Shown here: in pieces, positions 1 to 8,925 of the stretch | Layout of the letters: every line of letters starts with the position of its first letter | Numbering within the stretch: position 1 is the stretch's first letter | NCBI RefSeq assembly: GCF_000350225.1 | Contig: NW_005179258.1 | Location: 135,813-199,812 of the forward strand | Direction: 5' to 3' | Length of the DNA stretch: 64,000 nt | DNA from: Chondrus crispus | Lineage: Eukaryota > Rhodophyta > Florideophyceae > Gigartinales > Gigartinaceae | Made by a program: the position numbers and the translations under genes | The notes under the pieces: generated by a model | The model's input: the letters and a program-made list of their open reading frames with translations, nothing else | Database searches by the model: none | Told to the model about the DNA's origin: nothing

Positions 1-358
1 CGGATGAACTTGGTGTCACAGATTTGAGAGAAGTCGTTATCTTGACATGGGGGCATGCTGCAGACAAGTTGATGCTCGGTACGCTGACACTTGAGGTTGC
101 CTTTCCTACTATTTGACAGGTCGCCGGAGACATCAAGAAGTCGAGCAGTGCGCTGCGACGTCTGACATGTTGCGTTGTCCCGTGAAACAGCAACTCAGTT
201 TGAGAAGAGAAACCGGGACGCCGCATCGTTTGCATGATCTACATCAAAAGATTTAGTGTCGGCTACGATGCAGTTCATAAGAGAGCCTATGTACGAGATT
301 ACTATTTAACAGCACAAACCTCCAAAACCCCCGCCCCAACACAACACAACCTTGGCAA

Positions 359-1093
359 TTAATGCCTTCTGGACCTTGTGGTCCTCGACACGTAAAGGGA
401 CACCAACCAATATTCCGTCTCCAGACGAGCGGCCTCGGCCAAGACTGACCAGTATTCCGTCTCCAAACGAGCGGCCTCGGCCAAGACTGACCAGTGTTCC
501 ATCTCCAGACGAGCGGCCTCGGCCAAGACTGACCAGTACTCCGTCTCCACACGAGCGGCCTCGGCCGAGAGTGGCCGAGGCGGCATGCGGGGAAGCAGAA
601 CGCCATCTCGCCGTGAGGTCGCGGATCGCCTACGTCGGTTGCGAAACGATTCGATGGCCCAGCCGAGGAAGGCGGCGAGAACGACTGTAGCCATGGCGGA
701 CAAGGCCCCGATGACGGGCTCTAGCCAATGCCAGGGGGCGTGTTCCGGTGGCTGGGCGGCAGGAAGCGGGGCGCCCGATGCCGGGGGTACGGACAGCATG
801 AAGGTGAACGTAATGGCGAGGACAGGGAACTGGCAGAATTTATGGGCAACAGCGTGGAGCATTTTGGTTGTACTCTGGCTTGGGGCGTGTGAATTGGGCG
901 TGCTACGGTGGGGTGTCGGCGATGGCTCCTTGGACGCGCGCTGCAGCATGACGGCGACGACGTCGCCCGAGGAAAGGTCGCGCGCCTCGTACTCTATGGC
1001 AGACACACCCATCCTAAGCTTCAGGCCCAAGCGATGCTGGTTGTTGAGGAGGAGTTTGTAGCGTCGTGGCGACGAGGACTTGAAGAATTGCAA
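359..1093 (-). CDS. Small single-pass membrane protein with C-terminal 14-residue repeats, copy 1
   Basis: No family is recognised. The ORF has 244 codons, but the core shared by all three copies in the window starts at Met78 (ATG at 862). From there a signal-peptide-like stretch ends in an Ala/Pro-rich segment, followed by a membrane segment around WLEPVIGALS...AAFLGWA, a basic cluster (FRNRRRR) and four tandem 14-residue repeats of the type AARLETEYWSVLAE, ending in SRTTRSRRH. Residues 20-57, upstream of Met78, are also conserved between copies and contain DLSSGDVVAVM. In the third copy (63214) a stop codon separates the two parts, so the upstream part may be a separate upstream ORF. Inferred topology is lumenal N-terminus and cytosolic repeat tail, or a signal-anchored protein. 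No introns are evident. Confidence 0.55.
   Translation of the reverse strand: MQFFKSSSPRRYKLLLNNQHRLGLKLRMGVSAIEYEARDLSSGDVVAVMLQRASKEPSPTPHRSTPNSHAPSQSTTKMLHAVAHKFCQFPVLAITFTFMLSVPPASGAPLPAAQPPEHAPWHWLEPVIGALSAMATVVLAAFLGWAIESFRNRRRRSATSRRDGVLLPRMPPRPLSAEAARVETEYWSVLAEAARLEMEHWSVLAEAARLETEYWSVLAEAARLETEYWLVSLYVSRTTRSRRH
411..578. repeat. 42-bp tandem repeat, four units
   Basis: Four consecutive 42-bp units (411-452, 453-494, 495-536, 537-578) lie inside the coding region and encode the 14-residue repeats of the membrane protein. The same four units occur at 46132-46299. The homologous gene at 63214 has a single unit, so the array expanded after the copies diverged from the third gene. Confidence 0.9.
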
Positions 1094-1110
1094 ACACGTT
1101 CAGAGGGGTT

Positions 1111-1740
1111 GAAAGGATTGTGTGGTTTTTTGGGGGCGGGGGAGGTGCGGTTGGTGCGGTGTTAGTACGGTGTTGGGAAGGTCTGACGGAAAGTTGGAGA
1201 TACATGAAGGTGCGAAGAGGGTACGAGGACGGATTACTTATAGCCGCATTGAAAGCGGATCACATGCAGCAGGCTGTCGCTATCACAGCACGATAAAAGT
1301 CTCAAAGTGTAAAGTTGAAACCAGTTTTTTCCTTTTTTTTGGGGGGGGGGGGAAGTGTTTTATGTGGGAAGTGTTTTCATGCGTGTTGGGCGATGGTGGC
1401 GGGGATGAGGAGATTTAGTGGTGGTGGGACGTGCTCCAAGAGACATGGCTGTGTTGGGGGGGCGTCTGGTCGGCAGACATTCTACCGCACGGTAAATTGG
1501 GCGCATATCATACTAATTGATTTCATACATGAGGGACCAGAAAGGGGTGCCCCACCTTGCTGTCATCATCATGTAGCCGATCAGATGACGGGGGCCCCAC
1601 CACGTCGATTGCACCTTATTTTTGGGGGGGGGGGCGGGGGGTGCCCAACTTTGGCCCAACAGAAAAGTTTGAGTGAGCGCTGTAGTACCCAAAATGCGAA
1701 ATCGCTTACAAAAGAGTGTGTGCAGGAACGGTTCCCCACA
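1111..1740. other. Intergenic stretch with G-tracts, no gene recognised
   Basis: Between the duplicated segment and gypsy-1 I see no convincing coding sequence. Two long T/G homopolymer junctions (about 1322-1352 and 1619-1640) consist of a T-run followed by more than ten G residues. They could form G-quadruplexes or be assembly-sensitive sites. Confidence 0.5.
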
Positions 1741-1744
1741 CCCT

Positions 1745-2010
1745 TGTTGGTTGTGACATGGGGGAGGCGGATTTGGGGAGCGTGCCGTTTCGTGGTGAGG
1801 GTTGGCCGAGTCGTGTCCCCCTTCCCCGCAGCGCCCGTCACCCTCTCTCTTTTATTTCTACGAAATTCCTTCCAGAAGCGTCCACGCATCCGGCCCGGAT
1901 TCCGCCGGGCCGTCCGCGTGCGCTTCTCTAAAATTCAAATAAAATCTCGGACTACAGAATAAAATCTCCCTCTACAATAAAATGCAAATTTTCCCTAAAA
2001 ATATCTCACA
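1745..2010 (-). repeat. Gypsy-1 3' LTR
   Basis: Matches 20061-20326 over its full 266 bp with about three substitutions. On the minus strand it starts TGTGAGATAT and ends CCAACA. The A/T-rich minus-strand start contains AATAAA-like runs in plus orientation. Confidence 0.9.
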
Positions 2011-2030
2011 TGACCCCCTCGTCAGGGCAG

Positions 2031-2456
2031 ACCACGGGTCTGCCGTTGCACGTAAATATACTGGCCCCGCTTCCCGGCGTGACCGCTCTGGCCCCCCCGG
2101 CCACCGCCTCTCCACCTTCCACCGAACCTAGCTCCCTTCTATTTCATCCGCTCCACCGCCATCTTGCGCCGTCGAACTTCTAACAGTCAATTCCAAGCCG
2201 CGTTTCATCTGCGTCGCCCGAATTCCGGTTGCCCAACGTCAGCTTCGCGTCAGCCTCGGGCCAAGTGGTCTCCGTGTCGCCCGGGACTGTGGTCGCTGAC
2301 GTCAATCGTCGTCTGGGACTCAGGCCGCGTGCTCTGCGCGTCGCCTGAGGCTCCGTTTCCAGTCGTTTCCGTTTCGGGACTTCTCGGAAACGCTCAGCGT
2401 CTCGAGCCGCGCACGGGAGCTCTGTGGTCCTTCGGGCGGTACTCCCTGTGCGCACT
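2031..2456 (+). promoter_or_regulatory. Probable 5' region of a histone H3 gene captured in gypsy-1
   Basis: This sequence lies directly upstream, in sense orientation, of the histone H3 tail at 2457. It contains ACGTCA-type hexamers (2236-2241 and inside TGACGTCA at 2297-2304) and CGCGTCA at about 2247, motifs known from plant histone promoters. It is pyrimidine-rich towards 2100-2160. It may be promoter plus leader if capture was at DNA level, or a long leader if an mRNA was captured. Confidence 0.4.
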
Positions 2457-2537
2457 ATGGCTCGAACCAAGCAGACGGCGAGGGCTTCTACCGGCGGGAA
2501 GGTACCACGCCGCGCTATCGCCACTAGGGCCGCCTGA
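2457..2537 (+). pseudogene. Histone H3 N-terminal tail fragment
   Basis: ATG at 2457 opens a 26-codon frame that reads MARTKQTARAS, then TGGKVPRRAIATRAA, then TGA. This matches the histone H3 tail from residue 1 to 25. Lys4, Arg8, Ser10, Lys14 and Thr22 are kept; Lys9 is Ala, Ala15 is Val, Lys18 is Arg, Gln19 is Ala, Leu20 is Ile and Lys23 is Arg. The frame stops where tRNA-like sequence begins (2534). The globular histone fold is absent, so this is a captured fragment; whether the short peptide is made is unknown. It is antisense to gypsy-1. Confidence 0.85.
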
Positions 2538-2578
2538 CATGCTGGAGGTCTGGAGTTCGACCCTCCACAAGAGTACCA
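2534..2578 (+). other. tRNA 3'-half-like sequence next to a partial LTR
   Basis: The 45 nt read as the 3' half of a tRNA: anticodon loop CTGACAT (anticodon GAC, valine), 3' anticodon stem GCTGG, variable loop AGGTC, T stem TGGAG/CTCCA around loop TTCGACC, acceptor strand CAAGAGT, then ACCA. The last 18 nt are the complement of the gypsy-1 primer binding site. The copy continues past the T-loop A (position 58), where an 18-nt primer site normally ends. A matching 5' half is absent, so it is not a tRNA gene. Confidence 0.6.
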
Positions 2579-2640
2579 TGTTGTTTGTGAAATGGGGGAG
2601 GCGGTTTTGGGGAGCGTGCCGTTCGTGGTGAGGGTTCGCC
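2579..2640 (-). repeat. Partial gypsy-1 LTR (R-U5 end) joined to tRNA-like sequence
   Basis: About 62 bp match the PBS-proximal end of the gypsy-1 LTR (20061 onward) with a few changes, then similarity stops near 2640. It is followed at 2641-2794 by unrecognised sequence up to the pol stop codon. The arrangement tRNA half plus antisense LTR end is what a tRNA-primed minus-strand strong-stop cDNA looks like. Confidence 0.7.
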
Positions 2641-2794
2641 GAGGAAATCGTGGCCCCAAATCCTCCCATGGCAAGGTAATTGCCTTGCGTAGGGGTTCTT
2701 CAAGCAGCAAACACTAATAGTTCATGCATAAGAAACGAAATCAATCTCAATCGCCTTCAATCTGGTACATGCGAAATAGTAAAATGCATCACAC

Positions 2795-4233
2795 CTACAT
2801 TAGATGTGCGGGTTTCTGAATAAAAGGGATTAAACGTCTTGCATGTATATCCCGTCGACTGTAGCGCAATCCCGGCGACACGAGTGTGTACCGCGGGTGC
2901 TTGGCTCGTAATACCCGGCATGGGCCGTAGTACTTCGACTCCCCTAGGGGCCACTTCTGTAACCCTCCCAAGGCTGCTCCTCGGGCAACCAGAACTTGAT
3001 CGTGTACGTCGAACTGGCGTGGCGACACAACCGTCCTTCTCTTGCTCCTCTTTTCCAACTGTTTAGCCGCCCTCGTCGATCGGAGCGCCAGCGTCGCTAA
3101 CAGTTCCAAGTTGCGCGCCTCTACGCCGCCCCACCGGATTTGGTTCAATTCGGTCTGGGGTTGCGCGGGCGGCTTTACTCCATATATCAGCTCAAACGGG
3201 GAGAACCCGTCCGACAGCCGGCGTCGGCGGTATCCGTACAGGATCTGTTTCAGCGCTGATTCCCACTTGTGGCTAGCGGCGCCCTGTCCCAACAGAGTCT
3301 TCCGAATTGAACGCTTGATGGTCCCGACCATACGCTCCGCTTTTCCGTTGGACATAGGAGCATAGGCGAGGACCGGTTTCCATGAAATTCCCTGTTGTAC
3401 CATGAAGTTCTTCAACGCTGTCGCGCTGAAACATGTTGTGTTATCTGAGACTATGGTCCGAGGGGGACCAAACGAATGGATGATCTCCTCCTCCACGAAC
3501 TTGACAACTTCCGAAGACGTAGCAGTCTCGGTTGCCCAAGCCAGGGGCCAACCAGTCAGATGTTCGACCGCTATCAGGACGTAACGTTTTCCGTTCTTCG
3601 TCTTGGGAAGGGGTCCCGCAAAGTCTATCGAGAATGTCTCAAAGAGCTGAGAGACTGGTATCACCGCCGTGCTTTTGTACGTCGGGATGGGCGCAGCCTT
3701 TTGGCAGCCTTCACATCCACGAACGTAGGCGTAGATATCACCATGAACTCCCGGCCACCAGTACCTGTCAAGGACGAACTGCTTCGTAGCCGTAGCGTCC
3801 CAGTGGCCAATGTCGTCATGCAACGACCGCAATATCTGCAGTCGAGTCCCCCGAGAAGGGATTGTTCTGATCCCATTCTTCATTCTGCGAAACAGCCTTC
3901 CGTTCCAGGCGAGGAACCGCCTGGAGTTCTTTTTGATTCTGCGCCTCTGCGCAGCATCTTGCTCAACCATCTCTTCTCCTTCGAGATAACGGTACGTGTC
4001 CCGCACATGAGGTTCCATGTCTTCCAGCATACCTCCTTTCGCAAAAGCGGCAGCACATACCAGGTCCCCCTCATCCTCCTCGCGGCTGCCATCGTCTTTT
4101 CGTAGACGCGAGAGAAAGTCAGCGGCACAATTCTTTGAGCCGGGGCGGTACAATATCTCAAATTCGTACTCCGCCAGGAAATCCAACCAGCGGGCAAGTC
4201 TACCGTGGATGTCCTTCCTTTTGAACGCACACT
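2795..4233 (-). CDS. pol: Gypsy-1 pol, 3' part: RNase H end and integrase
   Basis: The frame continues pol from 16776 after the CACTA-like insert (…DHQAL before, QCAFKRKDIHGRLARWLDF after). Counting from the TTG codon at 4186, the integrase zinc-binding residues are H123, H128, C158 and C161. The catalytic core shows D188 (SIDFAGP), D248 (VSDNTTCF) and E284 (GKAERM), with 35 residues between the last two, the classical DD35E spacing. A basic C-terminal domain follows to the stop at 2795. No chromodomain is visible. The reading frame here is intact, but it is separated from its start by the insertion and cannot be expressed as one protein. Confidence 0.9.
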
Positions 4234-4236
4234 GAA

Positions 4237-4450
4237 CCCTAGCAACCCTACTGTAGTCGATCGTAGGCTACTCGTAGTACGACCGGAGGACTAAGAGTCC
4301 AACTGCAGTGCCTCCGTAGTGTGCGTCCATACAGCTGTGCTCAAGTTACAATTTAGAGAGAAAATATGGAATACCGCTGTAGCATATGCGCAGTGCATTC
4401 GTAGTAGGGGTTAATATGCATGGCTGCTGTAGTGCGACAGCAGTGTCAGA
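4237..4450. repeat. Left terminal and subterminal repeats of the CACTA-like element
   Basis: After the terminal CCCTAGCAACCC come several short copies of CTGTAGT, CGTAGT and CCGTAGTG in both orientations (for example at 4250, 4273, 4315, 4407 and 4433). Such subterminal arrays are the usual binding sites for the TnpA-type protein of CACTA elements; that role here is inference. Confidence 0.6.
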
Positions 4451-4737
4451 ACATGATTTTGTCCCACTTCGATGGGTGTGGGAGCAGGCAGCCGTGGAAT
4501 TCGTGGAACCAACACGCGACTGCCCGCAAGGGGAGCGGTGTCATGCAGCTTACCTGTAATGGTAAAGGCGGATAGGCGACGCACGCAAGTGGCGACAGCT
4601 GTCATGGCGTCGTCGCGCCACATCTAAACCGGCAGCGCCTCGCCCGAGTTTCCGTTCTTACCGGCCCCTTTCCCACTCCGCACTCGTTCCTTTTGGCGAT
4701 TATCATCCCCCTAAAGGTGACGCTGGTGCAATGAGCA

Positions 4738-5994
4738 CAAGAGATCACATGCGGAGCTCCAGACGCCGCGAAGGGTACTCGCCCCATCGGGCGTTGTCCC
4801 CGCCGCGCCGCCGGCGGCACCTTCCGCTTTGAGCCCGACCCGCATCCCGACTGGTCCTCCCACCTCATCTGCGAACCGTCCCTCTCCGATCAAACCAGCG
4901 AGGACCACCACCACCTCTTCAACGCTCGCTTGGCCGATCTCATCTCCACCCCGCTCGACCTTACTAAGCCCCTCTGGCGCACCCATTTGTTTTCCAACTG
5001 GTCCATCTCGCGCGGTGAGTGCAACGCCTGTACCCTTGTCCTCCGCGTCCACCACTCCCTGGCCGATGGTGTCGGCCTCGTTAAGTATTTTCTGGCTACC
5101 GTTGTCGACAAGGACGATCATGACAACCCGGCTCGCCTTCTTGTTCCCACCAGAAGATCCACTGGAAATCCCGAGGTCCGCTCCGGGTATTTCACATGGA
5201 TCCGAGACTACTTCCATGATATTGCCCGCATTTTCATCAGGCCGTTCTTCAAGGACCCAGTGTGCGTTCTCACCCGTGCCACAATGACGGAAAAGAATAT
5301 CTGCGCGCTTGCGGCCCCCGAGCAAGTCACTGTGGCGACGCTCAAGCTCGCTGTCATGCAGCTCAATGTAACAATCAATGACTTGATGTTGGCTGCGTTT
5401 TCGGGCGCCGTCAGGGAGTACGTTACGAGGTTTGGGGAAGACCCGTCGGCGCTGAAGGGGCTGAATGTGGCCATGCCATTCAATTTGCATGTGTTTAATG
5501 AGTTTTCGATGAGCGATGTATCGAACCAGCTGCTGATGGTCCCTGTAGCACTGCCAGTACACCTAAGAGAGCCCACAGAGAGGTTGCTCGCGTGTCCCAA
5601 GTCGATGAAGCGGCTGAAGAGGAGCTATCAGCCGATTTTCGCGACTGTGGCCATGCGCCAGCTTGCGGTTTTGCCGGCGGCCCTTAGGAGAGGGATGTGG
5701 CATGTGGTGGCAAGCTCGGCGTCGGTGCTGTTTTCAAACGTGGCAGGGCCCACGAAGAAAATGCTCATCGGAGGTGTAGCCGTCGATGAGGTGTATTTTT
5801 TTCCCCCACCTGATGCGCATGTTGGTAGCGATATTGGTCTGTTTTCGTATGCAGGAAAGGTTTTTATAGGGGCGGCAGGGGATGCTAATAGATTGGCTGA
5901 ACCGCAAAAGTTGCTTGATTACCTTGTAGAAGAGCTTTTGGGATTTTTTGAGCTAGGGAAGAGTGTAGCTCGTAGTGCTCCCATCGAACGATAA
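4738..5994 (+). CDS. WS/DGAT-type acyltransferase, N-terminally truncated
   Basis: The protein belongs to the wax ester synthase/diacylglycerol acyltransferase family, which transfers fatty acyl groups from acyl-CoA to fatty alcohols or diacylglycerol in storage-lipid synthesis. From the first in-frame ATG (4930) the catalytic motif HHSLADG (HHxxxDG) lies near residue 41. The C-terminal WSD domain shows NDLMLAAFSGAVREY and SNVAGP followed by the usual GLFSYAGKVFIG. The frame is open upstream to about 4738 and reads family-like residues (TFRFEPDPHPDW), so the ORF starts before 4930. Together it is about 417 codons, shorter than the roughly 450-500 of the family, and no start codon is seen, so the N-terminal end is missing. 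It sits inside the CACTA-like element, followed by over 900 bp without a gene. Inferred to be a captured fragment of a host gene; an upstream exon is possible. Confidence 0.8.
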   Translation, partial: QEITCGAPDAAKGTRPIGRCPRRAAGGTFRFEPDPHPDWSSHLICEPSLSDQTSEDHHHLFNARLADLISTPLDLTKPLWRTHLFSNWSISRGECNACTLVLRVHHSLADGVGLVKYFLATVVDKDDHDNPARLLVPTRRSTGNPEVRSGYFTWIRDYFHDIARIFIRPFFKDPVCVLTRATMTEKNICALAAPEQVTVATLKLAVMQLNVTINDLMLAAFSGAVREYVTRFGEDPSALKGLNVAMPFNLHVFNEFSMSDVSNQLLMVPVALPVHLREPTERLLACPKSMKRLKRSYQPIFATVAMRQLAVLPAALRRGMWHVVASSASVLFSNVAGPTKKMLIGGVAVDEVYFFPPPDAHVGSDIGLFSYAGKVFIGAAGDANRLAEPQKLLDYLVEELLGFFELGKSVARSAPIER

Positions 5995-6936
5995 CAAACA
6001 GAATAGGCATCTCTATATTTAAGAATTCAGCCCTGGATTTGCAGCTGCTGCACAACAACGGTTTTCGTTGAACCGTGATTGAAGGGGTTGGTGTCACGAG
6101 CAAATAGAGGTCCTGTGGTCATTCCACAGATTCTCTGATTGTGGGAAGGAGACATAGTCTTACAAATTGGAGGAATTGGAAACTATCCCCTGCATTGCGT
6201 ATGAGAGTGCGATGATAGCGCTTCTGAAAGAACTGCGATTAAGGTCGAGGCATGTCCGATGATCTCGGGGATTGCAGCAGAACGCGGCACACCGTCTGAG
6301 AGTGCTCGATGGTCAAAAAAAATCTGTTGGGCTGAGAGGTGGCTAAACCCGTACAAACGTCACCAGAAGAATTGCGAAAGTCCATAGCAAGATTATTACA
6401 CAGCAACTTTACTACGGGTCTTATATGCAGTCGTTAACTATAGACGTGGGAAGAATTTATCCTACCGAGAAGAAGCCCCGGTAGGATAGAAACTACTAGT
6501 TTCATCTCTTCTCTTGAACAGCACCTGTCGCAAAATAAAACATGCCTGACGATACCAGTGTGACATGGCGTGATGAGAATGTCACAACGAAGCGTCTGAT
6601 TGACCTCTTTCGGCGTCACGCGTGAGATATACTGTACGTACAGCAATGTGACCTATACCATGACCTACGTCAAGTTTTGGATCCCGTTTTCCCGGGAACG
6701 AGCTTCATGCGAACAAGTCATAATGTGGACAACCCTCATACCAGGCTCGCACCTCTGCGACCAGACAGAAACACAGCGCGAACTAAAGTTTACTAGAACA
6801 GCTTCAAGGCTCTCGCGGCCCCACACTTTCTCGCAAACAGACGCTGTGTCAGCAAGCAGTTCCCATGCAGCGTTACCTGCTCACACGAACTGCACTTGGA
6901 TTGGAACAGTTGTTGTAGAGGACACGGACTATCAAA
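5995..6936. other. No gene recognised between two captured fragments
   Basis: This stretch follows the acyltransferase stop codon. I see no conserved coding frame. It contains a short hairpin (arms ATCCTACCG and CGGTAGGAT near 6459-6487). It may be the 3' and 5' flanks of the two captured genes. Confidence 0.5.
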
Positions 6937-8048
6937 ATGTCAGAGGCTCAACGCAAAGAAGACAACGACACCTCTTCTCGTATCAACATCAATGAATTCA
7001 GACGAGTGCCGAAAGAGTCCAACCTGGAGAACTGTAGATTGCAAACTCCTCTTCCGCACCTCGACACGACCCTTGTCACCGACAGGAAGTCATCGCGAGG
7101 TTCCCGTGTTCAAGCAATTTCTTCGGCTGCACGTGCTTCGCGCCCCTCAAAGCTTTCAGCTATGATCACGCCGACGAATTCTGGCGTGGCTCACCAGATT
7201 CGAAGTGCGCAAGTGGTTCTGGATCCTGCTTCTGTCATTAAGGAGCTTCTGGAAAACGCCTTGGACGCCGACGCCACCCGTATCGATATCAGGGTCCGCG
7301 GAAAAGCGGCTCTTGATAGCTAGCATTGCTGTGTCAGATAACGGTAATGGGATACCACGCAACGATTATAATTCCTTGTGTCTCAGCGCATCCACATCCA
7401 AGATAAGGAACTTTGAGGATCTAGATTCAATCATGACGTTTGGTTTCCGCGGTGAGGCGTTGTCGGCGATTTGCGCTATTTCAAAGTCTGTCTCGTTTGT
7501 GATCAGGACAAAAGAAGACTCGGTTGCCACTTCCTTGAAATATGGACATGATGGTTATTTGCAAGAAAAGCGTCCCGTGACAAGGCCTACAGGCACAACC
7601 GCCCTTGTCGATGCCCTGTTTCATAAGCTTCCCGTTCGTGGGAAGGACGTCGTAAAGAATTCCTCGAGGGAGATAGCCCAATGTATATCTGTGGTTCAGG
7701 CTTTGGCTCCATTTTCTGTGGGTGTGCGAATTGAACTGAAGATATGGCAAGACATCAAAGTTCTCCCGCATTTAAATGCATCTGGCGCTTTGATACCACG
7801 ACCTCAACCTTCTCATGAGAAGCCCCTCAATTTGCGCGCACTGCGCCACATTGCGTCATGTGTTGTTGGCAACAAAACAGCGACTGCGCTCCTGGAAGCG
7901 GCACAAGACGTATTTTGTTGATACAGAGATGCTAAGGGATGATCTACTGGACGGCGGACGGGGGAAAACTGCGCGGGTTTCGGAAGGGCGCGACGAGGAA
8001 AGCGAAATTGAAAGTGCGCAGGTGTTTATGAATTTTTCGCAGTTTTAA
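6937..8048 (+). pseudogene. MutL/PMS-type mismatch repair gene, N-terminal half, frameshifted
   Basis: The N-terminal GHKL ATPase of a eukaryotic MutL homologue (PMS group) is clear: motif [13 protein letters not shown], motif II DNGNGI, motif III FGFRGEALSAICA, then TGTTALVDALFHKLPVR. MutL proteins couple mismatch recognition to strand removal in the nucleus. The frame opened by ATG 6937 stops at 7321. The sequence there has TAGC twice in tandem (TAGCTAGC, about 7318-7325), and deleting one copy rejoins both halves at the position expected between motif I and II. The main frame ends at 7921, and a second frame continues to 8048 with an acidic tail. The C-terminal endonuclease/dimerisation domain is absent. 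No introns are needed. It is a dead, truncated copy carried by the CACTA-like element. Confidence 0.85.
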
Positions 8049-8540
8049 TCTTGGAATTATTTCGATTTAAAATGGGGAGGTGTGATCCAATCCAACAATG
8101 CGTGGAGTAGATCCAATTTGTAAGACCAACCGGATCGCAATTGTACCCCTCAGAACAAGCCATATTTATAATGCATTTTGAAGCTGTGGACGTTAATATA
8201 ACCATGATCGGTCCATATTGTACCAGTAAATGGCGGGTATTCCGCACTATTGTGGACCACTTCATTCGCCCCATATGAGTCGTTCGAGTTGAGATTCTAA
8301 ATGTTAAATTCACGTGAATTGGTCGTTGATTGGTGCAACGAATGGTCCGCGTCTCAATATAAATGGCTTACAACAGACACCCAATGGACCATTTCACTGC
8401 TCGATTCAAGAAATAGGCCTACTAATGACATGGCCCTCTTCTGTACCAGTTCACGACCATTACAGTTCCATCTAACGAACCATTCCCATAACGAAATCGA
8501 CCATTTATTTTCATTATTTCTGCTAGGGTTTCCGGGCGGC
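8049..8540. other. No gene; cluster of GACCATT-like motifs
   Basis: A less GC-rich stretch with repeated short motifs of the form (C)GACCATT/AATGGTC (about 8341, 8387, 8455, 8478, 8499). No coding frame is recognised. It may be transposon-derived spacer between captured pieces. Confidence 0.4.
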
Positions 8541-8925
8541 GCAAGTGCGGCGGCGGCGCCCACGTCACGCGCGAGCCGCCGGAGCGCGCCTCGTGCCGTA
8601 CACGTGTGTGGGCGAGCCCACGCACGATTCGGCGCACGTGCCGAGCGGTGCGCTACACCGCGCGCTCGGCCCGCCCGGCCAGACCCGCCCCCCGCTACCT
8701 CCGCCCCCCTCGCCCAGCTCCAGCGCGACGGGGTCCGCGTGCGCCGTCCCGTTCTACGCCGCCAACATGGCCGCCGAGCTGGTTTTCGTATTCGCTGCGC
8801 GTGTGCAGGCGTGGCGCGTAGCACGCTCGCCCCTGTGCGAGGACGGTGCGATCGCGTCCTGACCGTGGCGCGCTGCCGCGTGCGTCCCGCTGCCCCGCCC
8901 CTGACATCCCGCCGCCCCTCGCGCA

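Larger units (their letters stand above)
1..1110. repeat. Duplicated segment, copy 1 (other copy 45722-46840)
   Basis: The first about 1.1 kb recurs in the same orientation at 45722-46840 with only scattered substitutions. The duplicated unit contains the small membrane-protein gene on the minus strand, its tandem 42-bp repeat and its 3' flank. The left limit is cut by the window edge. Similarity fades just beyond the first codons of the upstream part of the ORF (around 1110 and 46840). No LTR or inverted repeat flanks it, so a segmental duplication is more likely than a mobile element. Confidence 0.85.

Noticed and set aside
1322..1640. G-quadruplex regulatory elements
   Set aside because: The runs are single homopolymers rather than four spaced G-tracts, and could be sequencing length artefacts.
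2500..2578. Complete tRNA gene
   Set aside because: The 3' half folds correctly, but the 5' half has no acceptor strand complementary to CAAGAGT and is histone coding sequence.
2180..2710. 176-codon minus-strand ORF and 155-codon plus-strand ORF in the same place
   Set aside because: Both are long only because the captured H3 5' region is GC-rich; the meaningful content is the H3 tail in the third frame and the tRNA/LTR junction.
6459..6487. Hairpin ATCCTACCG/CGGTAGGAT as a terminator or MITE
   Set aside because: Nine-bp arms with a 12-base loop are expected by chance in 64 kb, and no flanking duplication is seen.
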